In this document: positions 33,332 through 43,016 of the stretch, in pieces
Layout: every line of letters starts with the position of its first letter
Position numbering within the stretch: the stretch's first letter is position 1
Source of the DNA: Myxococcota bacterium
GTDB taxonomy: Bacteria; Myxococcota_A; UBA9160; UBA4427
Assembly (NCBI GenBank): GCA_041389495.1
Contig: JAWKRT010000001.1
Location: 434,001 to 498,000, forward strand
DNA: 64,000 nt
Reading direction: 5' to 3'
Made by a program: the position numbers and the translations under genes
Notes under the pieces: generated by a model
What the model was told of the DNA's origin: nothing
Database searches by the model: none
The model's input: the letters and a program-made list of their open reading frames with translations, nothing else

Positions 33332-33722
33332 CGCGTGTCCTCCTCGGTCGCCGTCGGAGCGCGCCCGCCCGCCGCGCCCGCTCGCGGAGCGCGCAGCGCG
33401 CGGCCGGCCCGCGCACCTCGGCGCGCGCGGGGCCGGTCGTCGCCTGCGTGGACGTGCCCGATGGAGCGCGGAACGCGGTGGAGGCGCCCGCGCGCGGCGG
33501 CACTTCGCGCGAGGCACCGCGCTCGCGAACGCGCCGTGCGGGCTCGGGCGAGACGCTCCGCTCCGAACGGCGCCGGATTCTATGGGGGCGCGCCGGCGAC
33601 TTCCAGCACCGCGCGCACGCGCGGGCCGGGCGGACGCGAGCGGCCCGTCCGCCGTGGTAGAAGGTGCGCGTCGCGCCCGCCGCGGGCGGGCGCTTCCGAC
33701 GAGGCACGAGGAGACGCGAGCG
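33332..33722. other. Divergent intergenic region between flavoprotein operon and LLM gene
   Basis: About 390 bases. No supported gene; GC-rich with scattered AT hexamers (TATGGG at 33581, TAGAAG at 33658) that could be promoter parts. Nothing stronger seen. Confidence 0.5.
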
Positions 33723-34742
33723 ATGAAGGTCGATCACGGGATGTGGGGCGAGCTCGCGTCCGTGCCCGAGCAGGCGCGGCGCATCGAGGCCGAGGGCTTC
33801 GACGCGGCGGTCTCGACGGAGGTCTCCACGAACCCGTTCCTGCCGATGGCGCTCGCCGCCGAGCACACCCGCCGCATCGACGTGATGACGTCGATCGCCG
33901 TCGCGTTCGCGCGCACGCCGATGACGGTCGCGCAGGTGGCGCACGACCTGAACGCGTACTCGCAGGGCCGCTTCGTGCTCGGGCTCGGCTCGCAGATCCG
34001 CCCGCACATCGAGAAGCGCTTCGCGATGCCGTGGTCGAAGCCCGCGTCGCGCATGCGCGAGTTCATCCGCGCGCTGCACGCCATCTGGGACTGCTGGTAC
34101 GACGGCGCGAAGCTCGACTTCCGCGGCGAGTTCTACCAGCACACGCTGATGACGCCGAACTTCTGCCCCGCGAACACGCAGCACGGGCGGCCGCGCGTCT
34201 TCCTGGCCGCCGTCGGCCCCGTGATGACCGAGGTCGCCGGCGAGGTGGCGGACGGGCTCATCGCGCACGGCTTCACGACCGACCGCTACATGCGCGAGGT
34301 GACGCTCCCCGCGCTCGAGCGCGGGCTCGCGAAGGCCGGGCGCTCGCGGAGCGACTTCGAGATCGTCTGCCCGGTGTTCTCCGTCGTCGGCGCGAACGAC
34401 GAGGCCGTCGAAGGGCGCCTCGCCGCGACGAAGCGGCAGATCTCGTTCTACGGCTCGACGCCCGCCTATCGACCGGTGCTCGACCTGCACGGCTGGGGCG
34501 ACCTGCAGACCGAGCTCAACCGGATGTCGAAGGCGGGGAAGTGGGCCGAGATGGGCGAGCTCGTCGGCGACGACGTCGTCGAGGCCTTCGCCGTCGTCGC
34601 GCGCCCCGAACGCTATGCGGACGAGGTGCTGCGCCGCTTCGGGGACATGGTCGACCGCCTCGTCTGGAACGACCAGAGCTGGGAGCCCGGCCAGCGCACC
34701 GAGCAGCTCGCGAAGCTGCGCGCGGGAGGAGGAGTGCGATGA
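33723..34742 (+). CDS. LLM class F420-type oxidoreductase
   Basis: 339 residues. Luciferase-like TIM barrel: MKVDHGMWG, FDAAVSTEVSTNPFLPMALAAEHTRRIDVMTSIAVAFARTPMTVAQVAHDLNAYSQGRFVLGLGSQ. This pattern matches the TIGR03617-like subfamily common in mycobacteria, thought to use F420; FMN use cannot be excluded. ATG 33723 follows GAGGAGA. The next gene overlaps by ATGA, so the two oxidoreductases are made together. Confidence 0.88.
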   Translation: MKVDHGMWGELASVPEQARRIEAEGFDAAVSTEVSTNPFLPMALAAEHTRRIDVMTSIAVAFARTPMTVAQVAHDLNAYSQGRFVLGLGSQIRPHIEKRFAMPWSKPASRMREFIRALHAIWDCWYDGAKLDFRGEFYQHTLMTPNFCPANTQHGRPRVFLAAVGPVMTEVAGEVADGLIAHGFTTDRYMREVTLPALERGLAKAGRSRSDFEIVCPVFSVVGANDEAVEGRLAATKRQISFYGSTPAYRPVLDLHGWGDLQTELNRMSKAGKWAEMGELVGDDVVEAFAVVARPERYADEVLRRFGDMVDRLVWNDQSWEPGQRTEQLAKLRAGGGVR

Positions 34743-35764
34743 GCGACGTGAACCGGCAGTGGCGCCTCGCGAAGCGCCCCGACGGGATGGTGAGCGAGGA
34801 CTGCTTCGAGCTCGCGACCGCGCCCGTCCCCGAGCCCGGCGAAGGCGAGGTCGTCGTGCGCAACGTCTACCTCGCGTTCGAGCCGGCCATGCGCGGCTGG
34901 ATCGAGGACGTGAAGAGCTACCTGCCCCCGGTCGCGATCGGCGAGGTGATGCGCGCGAGCGCGGCCGGCGTCGTCGTCGCCTCGAAGGCACCGGGCTACG
35001 CCGTCGGCGACCGCGTCTCGGGCCTCTTCGGCTGGCAGGACTACGCGTGCGTGCGTCCCGGCGGCCTGCAGACGCCGACGCCCGTGCCGAAGGGCGTGGC
35101 GCTCACCGACCCGCTCTCGCGCCTCGGCATGACGAGCGTGACGGCCTGGTTCGGGCTCTTCGACGTCGGCCGCCCGCAGCCCGGCGAGACCGTCGTCGTG
35201 ACGGGCGCGGCCGGCGCCACCGGCAGCGTCGCCGCGCAGCTCGCGCGCCTGCACGGCTGTCGCGTCGTCGGCGTCGCGGGCGGCGCCGAGAAGTGCGCGT
35301 GGCTGCGCGACGAGGCGAAGCTCGACGGCGTCGTCGACTACAAGAGCGAGGACGTGCTCGCGCGCCTCGGCGAGCTCTGCCCCGACGGCATCGACGTCGC
35401 GTTCGACAACGTCGGCGGCGAGCAGCTCGACGCCATCCTCTACCACGTCGCCGAGCGCGGCCGCATCGTGCTGTGCGGCGCGATCTCCGCGTACAACGAC
35501 GCCGAGCCGCGCCCGCAGCTGCGCTTCGTCGGCAACATGATCAAGCGGCGCGTGCGGATGGAGGGCTTCATCGTGCTCGACTTCCTCGCGCGCGCGGGCG
35601 AGGCGATGGCCGGCCTCGCGAAGCACGTCGCGGCGGGCGACATCGCGTATCGCGTCGACGTGCAGGAGGGCATGGAGAACGTGCCGCGCACGTTCCTGCG
35701 CCTGTTCACGGGGGCGAACCAGGGCAAGCAGCTCTGCCGCATCGCGGACGAGCCCGCGGCCTAG
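34739..35764 (+). CDS. NADP-dependent MDR oxidoreductase (PTGR/CurA-like)
   Basis: 341 residues, zinc-free medium-chain reductase. NAYLAFEPAMRGW-like start (NVYLAFEPAMRGWI), GMTSVTAWFGLFDVG, nucleotide loop VVVTGAAGATGSVAAQLARLHG, and FDNVGGEQLDAIL are family marks. It reduces activated C=C bonds of enones with NADPH. Coupled to the LLM gene; SD GGAGGAGGAG. Its stop overlaps the RND gene stop in CTAG (35761-35764). Confidence 0.9.
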   Translation: MSDVNRQWRLAKRPDGMVSEDCFELATAPVPEPGEGEVVVRNVYLAFEPAMRGWIEDVKSYLPPVAIGEVMRASAAGVVVASKAPGYAVGDRVSGLFGWQDYACVRPGGLQTPTPVPKGVALTDPLSRLGMTSVTAWFGLFDVGRPQPGETVVVTGAAGATGSVAAQLARLHGCRVVGVAGGAEKCAWLRDEAKLDGVVDYKSEDVLARLGELCPDGIDVAFDNVGGEQLDAILYHVAERGRIVLCGAISAYNDAEPRPQLRFVGNMIKRRVRMEGFIVLDFLARAGEAMAGLAKHVAAGDIAYRVDVQEGMENVPRTFLRLFTGANQGKQLCRIADEPAA

Positions 35765-38700
35765 CCTGCCGCGTCCGCCGCCCCCGCGGCGCGGCGGCGC
35801 ACGAGCGCGAACAGCGACGGCACGAAGAAGAGCGCGACCACCGTCGCGCCGAGCACGCCGCCCGCGATCGCGACCGCCATCGGCGGCCAGAACCGCCCGC
35901 CGAACGCGATCAGCGGCAGGAAGCCGCCGACGGTCGTGAAGGTCGTCGCGAGCACGTGGCGCGTCGCGTCGAGCACGACGTCGGCCGTCTGTGCCGGGTC
36001 GCCGCGCGCGGCGCGCGGGTCGATCCGCAGTCCCGTCAGCACGACGATCGCGTCGTTGATCGCGAGCCCCGCGAGCCCCATCGTGCCGACGATCGCGACG
36101 AACCCGAACGGGTACCCGGACGCCCACACCGAGAGCAGCGCGAGCCCGATGCTCAGGAACGCGACCGCGAAGATGATCGAGGCGAGCCGGAACGAGTCGA
36201 ACGTCAGCACGATCGCGCCGGCCATGATCACGAACAGCGGCAGCGCCATCGCCGCGAGGTTCCCCTGCGTCTCCTGCTTCTGCTCGAAGTCGCCGCCGAT
36301 CTCGAGCCGGTAGCCGTCCGGGAGCTCGATCTCCGCCTCGTCGAGGCGGCGCAGGAAGTCGTCGAGCGAATCCTGGATGAGGTGGTACGGGACGAGGAAG
36401 GCCTGCACGGTGTTGATGCGCGACCCGTTGCGGCGCGCGATGCCGGCGAGCTCGGGGCGCAGCTCGAAGCCGGCCACCGCCTCGACGGGCACGCCCGCGA
36501 GCGCGCCGCGCGCCGGCGCGGGAGCCTGCGCATCGCCACCGCCGCGTCCCGCCGCCGCGCCCGGCGCGGCGAGCAGCCGCGTCGCGCCGATGCGCGCGAG
36601 CGACGCGCGGTCGTCGGCCGCGACGCGCACGCGGATCGGGATGTCCTGCGTGCCGTCGAGCACGCGTCCCGCGGCGGCGCCTTCGAGCGTCGCCTCGAGC
36701 TGGTCGGCCATCTCGCCGAGCCGCAGCCCGGCGAGCTCCGCCGCGTCCTCGTCGGCCGTCAGCACGAGCTTCGGTCGTCCGCCGAGGAGCTTCGCGCGCG
36801 TGTAGGTGACGGCCTCGGTCTCGGCGAGCACGGCGCGCACGCGGTCGCCCGCGTCGCGCAGCACGTCGAGGTCGGGGCCGACGATGCGCACCTCGATCGG
36901 CGCGTCGAACGGCGGCCCCTGCTCGAACGGCAGCGCGATCGCGAGCGCGTCGGGGAGCGCGCGCCGAAGCTCCTCCTGGATCGGCGGCAGCAACCGCTCG
37001 GTCGCCGCGGGCGACTCCGTCACGACGAAGCCGCCCGCGAAGTTGGGGACGCTGTAGTTCCCGAACATGTTGTAGAAGACGCGCGCCGCGACCTCGCCCG
37101 CGAACCAGTGCGTCGCGACGACGCCCTCGTGCGCCTCGACGACCGCGCGCGCGCGCTCGATCGCCTCGAGCGTCGCGGCGAGCGGCGCGTGCGGCGGCAG
37201 GTCGAGCTGCACCTGGAACTGGTCGCGGTCGTTCGCCGGGAAGAACTGCGACGGCAGGCTCGGCGCCACCAGGAAGCCGAGCGCGGGCAGCGCGACCGAC
37301 ACGCCGACGCCGAGCGCGGGCCGGCGGATCGCGGCGACGAGCGCGCGCCGGAAGGCGTCGTGCAGGCGCTCGCTCGACCAGCCGTGGCGCAGCCAACCGA
37401 AGCGCCCCTCGCCCTGCTCGATCGCGCTCTCGCGCGTCGGGACGACCCAGCCCGCGAACGCGAGGATCACCGTCAGCGAGACCGCGAAGCTCGTCGTGAC
37501 CGAGAGCGCGACGCCGATCGCGATCGGACCGACGAACTCGCCGCCCGGTCCGGGCATGAGCGCGATCGGCAGGAAGGCGAGCACGGTCGTGAGCGTCGAC
37601 GCGGCGAGCGGGCCGGCGAGGTCGCGCACGACGCTGCGGATGGCGTCGGGTGCTTCCGCGCCGCGGCGCAGCCGCAGCTCGTACTCGTCGACGACGACGA
37701 TCGCGTTGTCGATCAGCAGGCCGAGCGCGAGGATCAGCCCCGTCACCGACGTCTGGTGCAGCGGGATGCCCGACCAGTGCAGCTCGGCGACGACGGCGGC
37801 GAGCGTGAGCGGGAGCGCCGTCGCGACCACGAGCGCGCTGCGCACGCCCATCATCACGACGAGCACGGCGACGACGATGCCCGCGCCGATCAGCAGGTTG
37901 CCGCCGAGCGTGGCGAGCCGCTCGGTCGTGTAGCGGCTCTGGTCGAAGAGGATCTCGTAGCCGACGCCGGGCGGGACCTCGGCGCGGAACGCGTCGACGA
38001 CGTCGCGCGCGCGCGCCGCCCACACGTCGACGCGCCCGCTGCTCGGCAGCATCGTCGCGGAGACGGCGACGCCGCGCGCACCGTCGAGCACCGCGACCGT
38101 GGCCGGCGGCTCGACGCGCGTCTTCTCGACGCGCGCGACGTCGCCGACGCGCAGCACGCGCCCGGCCGCGTCGGCCGCGAGCGGAATGCGCCGCACGCGC
38201 TCGACCCCCGTGAGCGAGCCGCCGACCTCGAGCGGCATCGCGGCGTCCGCCTCGCGCAGCTGCCCGGCGGGCCGCCGCGTGTCGGCCGCGCCGATCGCGC
38301 GCGCGACGCTCGCCGCGTCGATGCCGATCTCCGAGAGCCGCAGCGGGTCGATCGTGACGCGCAGCTCCTCGGCCGCCTCGCCGTAGAGCTCCGTCTCCTT
38401 CGTTCCGGGCAGCACGCGCAGCCGGTTCTCGAGCTCTTCCGCGAGCCGCGTCATGAGCGCGAGCTGCGGCGGCCCGTCGAGCTCCCACGTGAAGCCGACG
38501 AGCAGCGTGATGGCCGTCGACGTGCGGTCGGTGAACTCGGGCTCGCTCGCGCCGGGCGGCAGCTCGCGCGCCGCGTCGGCGAGCTCGTCGCGCAGCCGCG
38601 ACCAGATCTCGTCGACGTCCTCCTCGCCGTACGCGTCCTCGAGCGCGACGAACACGACCGACTGCCCGGTGCGCGAGATCGACTCGACCTCGTCGATCTC

Positions 38701-38922
38701 GTGCAGCTGCTGCACGGCGTTCTCGATCTTCTCGGTGACGAGCGCCTCGACGCGGTCGGCCGTGGCGCCCGGGTAGGCGACGACGATGTCGCCGAAGCGG
38801 CGCGCGAGCGCGGGATCCTCCTGGCGCGGGATGGTGCGGAACGAGGCGATGCCGGCGACGGCGACGAGCCCGACGACGAGCGCCGTCGCGCGCACCTCGC
38901 GGTAGAAGTAGTGGGCGAACAC
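35761..38922 (-). CDS. RND efflux transporter, inner-membrane subunit (AcrB family)
   Basis: 1053 residues, full length. Twelve-helix RND layout with two large periplasmic loops; the TM4 segment has LGLLIDNAIVVVDEYELR with the proton-relay Asp residues; RTIPRQEDPALARRF near the N-terminus is typical of the branch of HAE1-like pumps with short names such as MexK. It exports hydrophobic compounds using proton motive force, with the HlyD-like protein encoded upstream and an unlinked outer-membrane channel. Confidence 0.93.
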   Translation of the reverse strand: MFAHYFYREVRATALVVGLVAVAGIASFRTIPRQEDPALARRFGDIVVAYPGATADRVEALVTEKIENAVQQLHEIDEVESISRTGQSVVFVALEDAYGEEDVDEIWSRLRDELADAARELPPGASEPEFTDRTSTAITLLVGFTWELDGPPQLALMTRLAEELENRLRVLPGTKETELYGEAAEELRVTIDPLRLSEIGIDAASVARAIGAADTRRPAGQLREADAAMPLEVGGSLTGVERVRRIPLAADAAGRVLRVGDVARVEKTRVEPPATVAVLDGARGVAVSATMLPSSGRVDVWAARARDVVDAFRAEVPPGVGYEILFDQSRYTTERLATLGGNLLIGAGIVVAVLVVMMGVRSALVVATALPLTLAAVVAELHWSGIPLHQTSVTGLILALGLLIDNAIVVVDEYELRLRRGAEAPDAIRSVVRDLAGPLAASTLTTVLAFLPIALMPGPGGEFVGPIAIGVALSVTTSFAVSLTVILAFAGWVVPTRESAIEQGEGRFGWLRHGWSSERLHDAFRRALVAAIRRPALGVGVSVALPALGFLVAPSLPSQFFPANDRDQFQVQLDLPPHAPLAATLEAIERARAVVEAHEGVVATHWFAGEVAARVFYNMFGNYSVPNFAGGFVVTESPAATERLLPPIQEELRRALPDALAIALPFEQGPPFDAPIEVRIVGPDLDVLRDAGDRVRAVLAETEAVTYTRAKLLGGRPKLVLTADEDAAELAGLRLGEMADQLEATLEGAAAGRVLDGTQDIPIRVRVAADDRASLARIGATRLLAAPGAAAGRGGGDAQAPAPARGALAGVPVEAVAGFELRPELAGIARRNGSRINTVQAFLVPYHLIQDSLDDFLRRLDEAEIELPDGYRLEIGGDFEQKQETQGNLAAMALPLFVIMAGAIVLTFDSFRLASIIFAVAFLSIGLALLSVWASGYPFGFVAIVGTMGLAGLAINDAIVVLTGLRIDPRAARGDPAQTADVVLDATRHVLATTFTTVGGFLPLIAFGGRFWPPMAVAIAGGVLGATVVALFFVPSLFALVRRRAAGAADAAG

Positions 38923-38932
38923 GCGGCGGACC

Positions 38933-40147
38933 TCAGGAGCGGGGCGCTTCGGGCGGTTCGGGCGGTTCGGGGCGCGCGGTCGGCGGCGGCGCCCCCGGCG
39001 CGCGCGCGGCGTCGGACGAGGCGGCCGGGAACGTCGACGTCGACGCCACGCGCACGCGCAGGCCGGGCGCGAGGCGGTGCAGGCCGTCGGCGACGAGCTC
39101 GTCGCCGTCGCGCAGCGTGCCGCGCACGTACGCGCGGTCGCTCTCGCCGTGCAGCACCTCCACCTGGCGCCGCTCGGCGCGCTGCGCGCCGTCGGCGTCG
39201 CGCACGACGGCGTAGGCCGTCCACGTCCCCCGCTGCGCTTCCGCGAGCGCGCCGATCGGCACCCACGCGCCCGGCGCCGCGACCTCGCGCTCGAACAGCA
39301 CGCGCGCGAGCGCCCCGTCGGGCACGGGCGGCGCGTCGGCGTCGAGCGCGAGCACGGCGGTCTGCGTGCGCGTCGCGACGTCGATCGCCGCGACGACGCG
39401 CCGGAGCGTGGCTCCGGCCTCGATCACGTCGCCCTGGCCGTCGATCTCCACCGCATAACGTCGGCCCGGCTCGAGCCGCGTCGCGACGTCGGGCGGCACG
39501 CCGACGCGCACCTCGCGCGCGTCGCGCTCGAGGATCGAGAGCACGGCCTGGCCGGGCTGCGCCACCGTTCCCTCGTCGAGGTGGCGCGCGGCGACGAGGG
39601 CGTCGTACGGCGCGCGCAGGAGCGAGAGCTCGAGCGCGACGCGCACGCGCTCGAGCGAGGCGCGGTCGGCCGCGATCTGCGCGGCGAGCGCCTTCTCGCC
39701 CGCGACGGCCTCGTCGAGCCGCTGCTGCGACGCGAAGTCGGCGCGCCGCAGCTCGCGCTGCCGCTCGCTCGTCGCGCGCGCGAGCTCGAGGCGCGCGTCC
39801 GTCGCCGCGACGCGGGCCTCGAGCTCGCGCCGCTGCGCGGCGAGCTCGCGCGTGTCGAGGCGCGCGAGCACGTCGCCCGCGGCGACGCGCTCGCCGTCGT
39901 CGACGGCGACCTCCGCGACGCGTCCGCCGCGCTCGAAGCCGAGCTCGCTCCGGCGCGGGCTCACGACGCGGCCCGCGAGGCGCTCGCGCACCTCGAAGCC
40001 CGCGCGCAGCGCGACGCGCACGGTCGCGACGGGGAGGGCGTCCGTCGCGGGCGGGTCGTCGTCGCCGGCGCGGCCCGTGCGCCCGAGCGCGAGCGCCGCG
40101 CACGCGGCGAGCGCCGCGGCGGCGGCGAAGCGATGCGTCGAGGTCAC
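38933..40147 (-). CDS. RND efflux periplasmic adaptor (HlyD/AcrA family)
   Basis: 404 residues. Signal-like N-terminus (FAAAAALAACAALALG), lipoyl halves around a coiled-coil hairpin (RGGRVAEVAVDDGERVAAGDVLARLDTRELAAQRRELEARVAA ... LLRAPYDALVAARHLDEGTVAQPGQAVLSIL), then beta-barrel and membrane-proximal domains. A Pro-rich C-terminal tail repeats PEPP/PEAP. GTG 40147 follows GGAGG and overlaps the TetR stop (GTGA). Ten bases separate it from the pump gene. Confidence 0.92.
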   Translation of the reverse strand: MTSTHRFAAAAALAACAALALGRTGRAGDDDPPATDALPVATVRVALRAGFEVRERLAGRVVSPRRSELGFERGGRVAEVAVDDGERVAAGDVLARLDTRELAAQRRELEARVAATDARLELARATSERQRELRRADFASQQRLDEAVAGEKALAAQIAADRASLERVRVALELSLLRAPYDALVAARHLDEGTVAQPGQAVLSILERDAREVRVGVPPDVATRLEPGRRYAVEIDGQGDVIEAGATLRRVVAAIDVATRTQTAVLALDADAPPVPDGALARVLFEREVAAPGAWVPIGALAEAQRGTWTAYAVVRDADGAQRAERRQVEVLHGESDRAYVRGTLRDGDELVADGLHRLAPGLRVRVASTSTFPAASSDAARAPGAPPPTARPEPPEPPEAPRS

Positions 40148-40800
40148 GGGGAGCCTCCGGAGGGCGGGGCCTCGGAGAGCGCATCCGGGCCTCGCAGCAG
40201 TCCGCGGATCAGCCGGTCGATCGCGGGCTCGACGAGCTCCTCGAACGACACGCCGAGCAGGTACTTGTCCGACAGCTCGAGCATCACGAGCCCGTGCAGC
40301 GCGCTGAACGCGACGTGCGCGAGCAGGAGCGGCTCGCCGTCGACGGCGCCCTGCTTCGCGAGCGCCTCGATCGTCTCGACGAGCGGGAGCCAGCCGCGCA
40401 GCAGGGTGGCTCGCTGGTCCGCATCGGCGAGCGCGTCGGCGTCGAGGCCGGCCGGCCGCGCGACCTCGAACATGATCCGGTAGGCGCTCTGCTCGCGCAT
40501 CGCGAAGGCGACGTACGCGCGACCGAGGTGGCGCAGCCGCTCGAGCGGCGTCGCCGGCGCGGCGGCGGCGCGCTCGATCGCCGCGCCGAAGCGCGCGAAC
40601 GCGGCCGTGCGCACGGCGGCGAAGATCGCCTCCTTGTTGGCGAAGTAGCGGTAGGGCGTCATCGGGCTGCAGCCGAGCTCGGTGGCGAGCGCGCGCAGCG
40701 TCACGCCCTCGTAGCCCTGCTCGGCGAAGAGCCGCTCCGCGACCTCGCACAGCGAGGCGCGGAACGCCTGGACCTCGTCGTCGCGGAGCGCGCGCGGCAC
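40144..40800 (-). CDS. TetR family regulator of the efflux operon
   Basis: 218 residues. HTH at about 28-60 (VTLRALATELGCSPMTPYRYFANKEAIFAAV). First gene of a TetR-HlyD-RND operon; the palindrome 17 bases upstream of its GTG is the likely operator. It probably represses the efflux genes and itself until a ligand binds. GTG 40800 is the likely start; the protein begins MPRALRDDEV. Confidence 0.88.
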   Translation of the reverse strand: MPRALRDDEVQAFRASLCEVAERLFAEQGYEGVTLRALATELGCSPMTPYRYFANKEAIFAAVRTAAFARFGAAIERAAAAPATPLERLRHLGRAYVAFAMREQSAYRIMFEVARPAGLDADALADADQRATLLRGWLPLVETIEALAKQGAVDGEPLLLAHVAFSALHGLVMLELSDKYLLGVSFEELVEPAIDRLIRGLLRGPDALSEAPPSGGSP

Positions 40801-40810
40801 GGCTCGTATC

Positions 40811-40828
40811 TTACATCGTAAATTTACG
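40811..40828. promoter_or_regulatory. TetR-type operator palindrome
   Basis: CGTAAATTTACG (40817-40828) is a perfect 12-bp palindrome; TTAC (40811-40814) and GTAA (40818-40821) add a second overlapping dyad. It lies between the divergent tetR and acyl-CoA dehydrogenase genes. Confidence 0.6.
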
Positions 40829-40887
40829 CCGCAAACGACCGGGGCGAACGGGCACAACCCTTCGAATCTGCGAGGGAATGCGCGACC

Positions 40888-42162
40888 ATGCCGACGCCCG
40901 CCGCCCGTTCCGGCGCGCGGCGCCCCGACGAGGAGCGGACGGTGGACTTCGACTACGACGACGTGACGAAGCAGGCGCTCGAGCGGCTCCGGCGGTTCAT
41001 GGACGAGCACGTCTACCCGAACGAGCGCGCCTACCACGAGCAGCACGCCGCGCAGGCCGACCGCTGGCAGACGCCGCCGCTGATGGAGGAGCTCAAGGCG
41101 AAGGCGCGCGAGGCCGGCCTGTGGAACCTCTTCCTCCCGCATAGCAAGTACGGCGCCGGCCTCACCAACGTCCAGTACGCGCCGCTGTGCGAGCAGATGG
41201 GACGCGTCGGCTTCGCGCCCGAGGTCTTCAACTGCTCGGCGCCCGACACGGGCAACATGGAGACGATCGAGCGCTACGGCAGCGAGGCCCAGAAGAAGGA
41301 GTGGCTCGAGCCGCTCCTCGACGGGAAGATCCGCTCCGCCTTCGCGATGACCGAGCCCGCGGTCGCGTCGTCCGACGCGACCAACATCGAGACCGCGATC
41401 CGCCGCGACGGCGACCACTACGTCGTCGACGGCCGCAAGTGGTGGACGTCCGGCGCGAACGACCCTCGCTGCCGGATCCTGATCGTCATGGGCAAGACGA
41501 GCTTCGACGGCCCGCTGCACGCACAGCAGAGCATGATCCTCGTGCCGGTGGACACGCCCGGCGTCACCGTGCTGCGCCCGCTCAGCGTCTTCGGCTACGA
41601 CGACGCGCCGCACGGCCACGCCGAGGTGCTCTTCGAGAACGTGCGCGTGCCCGCCTCGCACATCCTGCTCGGCGAGGGGCGCGGGTTCGAGATCGCGCAG
41701 GGGCGTCTCGGGCCGGGCCGCATCCACCACTGCATGCGCGCGATCGGCGTCGCCGAGCGTGCGCTCGAGATGACGTGCGCGCGGCTCGCGCAGCGGACGG
41801 CGTTCGGGAAGCCCATCTACCAGCACTCGGTGTGGGAGGAGCGGATCGCCGACGCGCGCATCGACATCGAGTGCGCGCGGCTGCTGACGCTCAAGGCCGC
41901 GCACATGATGGACACGGTGGGGAACAAGGTCGCGCGCGCCGAGATCGCGATGATCAAGGTGAAGGCGCCGAACACGGCGCTCGCCATCCTCGACCAGGCG
42001 ATCCAGGCGCACGGCGGCGGCGGCGTGTCGAGCGACTTCTGGGTCGCGAACGCGTGGGCGCAGACGCGCACGCTGCGGCTCGCCGACGGCCCCGACGAGG
42101 TGCACCGGCGCACGGTCGCGCGCCTCGAGATGAAGCGGCAGCTCGGCGGCGGCGCTCGTTAG
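40888..42162 (+). CDS. Acyl-CoA dehydrogenase family protein
   Basis: 424 residues. N-terminal helical domain, AFAMTEPAVASSDATNIETAI in the FAD-binding middle, GPGRIHHCMRAIGVAERALEMTCARL and the C-terminal IQAHGGGGVSSDFWVANAWAQTRTLRLADGPDEVH. This matches the ACAD10/11-like branch. It forms the alpha-beta double bond of acyl-CoA thioesters with FAD. Weak SD (GAGGG) upstream of ATG 40888. Possibly controlled by the shared operator at 40811-40828. Confidence 0.94.
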   Translation: MPTPAARSGARRPDEERTVDFDYDDVTKQALERLRRFMDEHVYPNERAYHEQHAAQADRWQTPPLMEELKAKAREAGLWNLFLPHSKYGAGLTNVQYAPLCEQMGRVGFAPEVFNCSAPDTGNMETIERYGSEAQKKEWLEPLLDGKIRSAFAMTEPAVASSDATNIETAIRRDGDHYVVDGRKWWTSGANDPRCRILIVMGKTSFDGPLHAQQSMILVPVDTPGVTVLRPLSVFGYDDAPHGHAEVLFENVRVPASHILLGEGRGFEIAQGRLGPGRIHHCMRAIGVAERALEMTCARLAQRTAFGKPIYQHSVWEERIADARIDIECARLLTLKAAHMMDTVGNKVARAEIAMIKVKAPNTALAILDQAIQAHGGGGVSSDFWVANAWAQTRTLRLADGPDEVHRRTVARLEMKRQLGGGAR

Positions 42163-42950
42163 GCGTCGCCGTCCGGCTCGCGCCGCCCGCCGAGCACCTT
42201 CCCCCGGAGCTCGTCCGCGCGCACGCGCACGCCGAGCCAGTCGGGCGCGAGCTGCGCCCAGCGGAGCGCCTGGTCGCGGCTCATGTCCTGCGCGCGGTCG
42301 AGGTGCGCGAGCGTGAGGCGCAGGCCGCGCGGATCCATCGCGGCGATCGCGCGCAGCGTCTCCATCGCGCGCTCCCACAGCGCGGCCGACGGGTGGAGCT
42401 CGCTCGCGAACCCGATGCGGTAGGCCTCGGCACCCGTCACGACCTTGCCCGTCAGGATCACCTCCTTCGCGCGCTGCACGCCGAGCAGGCGCGCCCAGCG
42501 CGTGGCGCCGCCCCACGCGCCGAGCCCCGTGCCGAGCTTCTTCAGGTGCCAGTCGCTGATCTCGGCCGCCTCGCCGACGATGCGCAGGTCGCACGCGAGC
42601 GCGAGCTCGGCGCCGCCCGTGCTGCACACGCCGTCGACGACGGCGACGACGGGCTTCAGCAGGTCGTCGATGCGGTTGGTGAGCGCGAAGCCCGCCTCCT
42701 CGGTGACGCCGTCGCCCGCCTCGAACGCGCGCACGTCGACGCCCGCGCTGAAGCACGGCCGCCCGTCGGGCCGCGGCGCGCCCGCGAGGGCGAGCACGCG
42801 CACGTCGTCGTCGCGCTCGGCGAGGTCGACGGCGGCATCGAGCTCGCGCAGCAGCGTCGCGGTCAGCGTGTTGAGCCTGTCGGGGCGCGCGAGCGTCGCG
42901 ACGGCGATGCCGGGCTCGGGCTTCTCGTACCGGATCGTCTCGAAGTCCAC
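42159..42950 (-). CDS. Enoyl-CoA hydratase/isomerase family protein
   Basis: 263 residues, crotonase fold. CFSAGVDVRAFEAGDG and VVAVVDGVCSTGGAELALACDLRIVG form the oxyanion-hole regions. The catalytic Glu positions of ECH are not cleanly kept (ISDWHLKKLGTGLGAWGG), so isomerase or other crotonase activity is possible. GTG 42950 has GGGAGGAG upstream. The stop overlaps the ACAD stop (TTAG, 42159-42162). Confidence 0.88.
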   Translation of the reverse strand: MDFETIRYEKPEPGIAVATLARPDRLNTLTATLLRELDAAVDLAERDDDVRVLALAGAPRPDGRPCFSAGVDVRAFEAGDGVTEEAGFALTNRIDDLLKPVVAVVDGVCSTGGAELALACDLRIVGEAAEISDWHLKKLGTGLGAWGGATRWARLLGVQRAKEVILTGKVVTGAEAYRIGFASELHPSAALWERAMETLRAIAAMDPRGLRLTLAHLDRAQDMSRDQALRWAQLAPDWLGVRVRADELRGKVLGGRREPDGDA

Positions 42951-42984
42951 GCGCGTCTCCTCCCTCGCCGGCGGGCGGCGATGA

Positions 42985-42990
42985 TACGCT
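42985..42990 (+). promoter_or_regulatory. Candidate -10 element (TACGCT)
   Basis: GATACGCTGCG, 27 bases before GTG 43017. Weak evidence. Confidence 0.25.
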
Positions 42991-43016
42991 GCGCTCCCCC
43001 CGACCGGAGTCGCTCC

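Noticed and set aside
34615..40821. Very long plus-strand open frame (over 2000 codons) across the efflux operon
   Set aside because: It is an antisense shadow of the RND, HlyD and TetR genes; composition is Arg/Ala-rich without motifs, as expected in GC-rich DNA.
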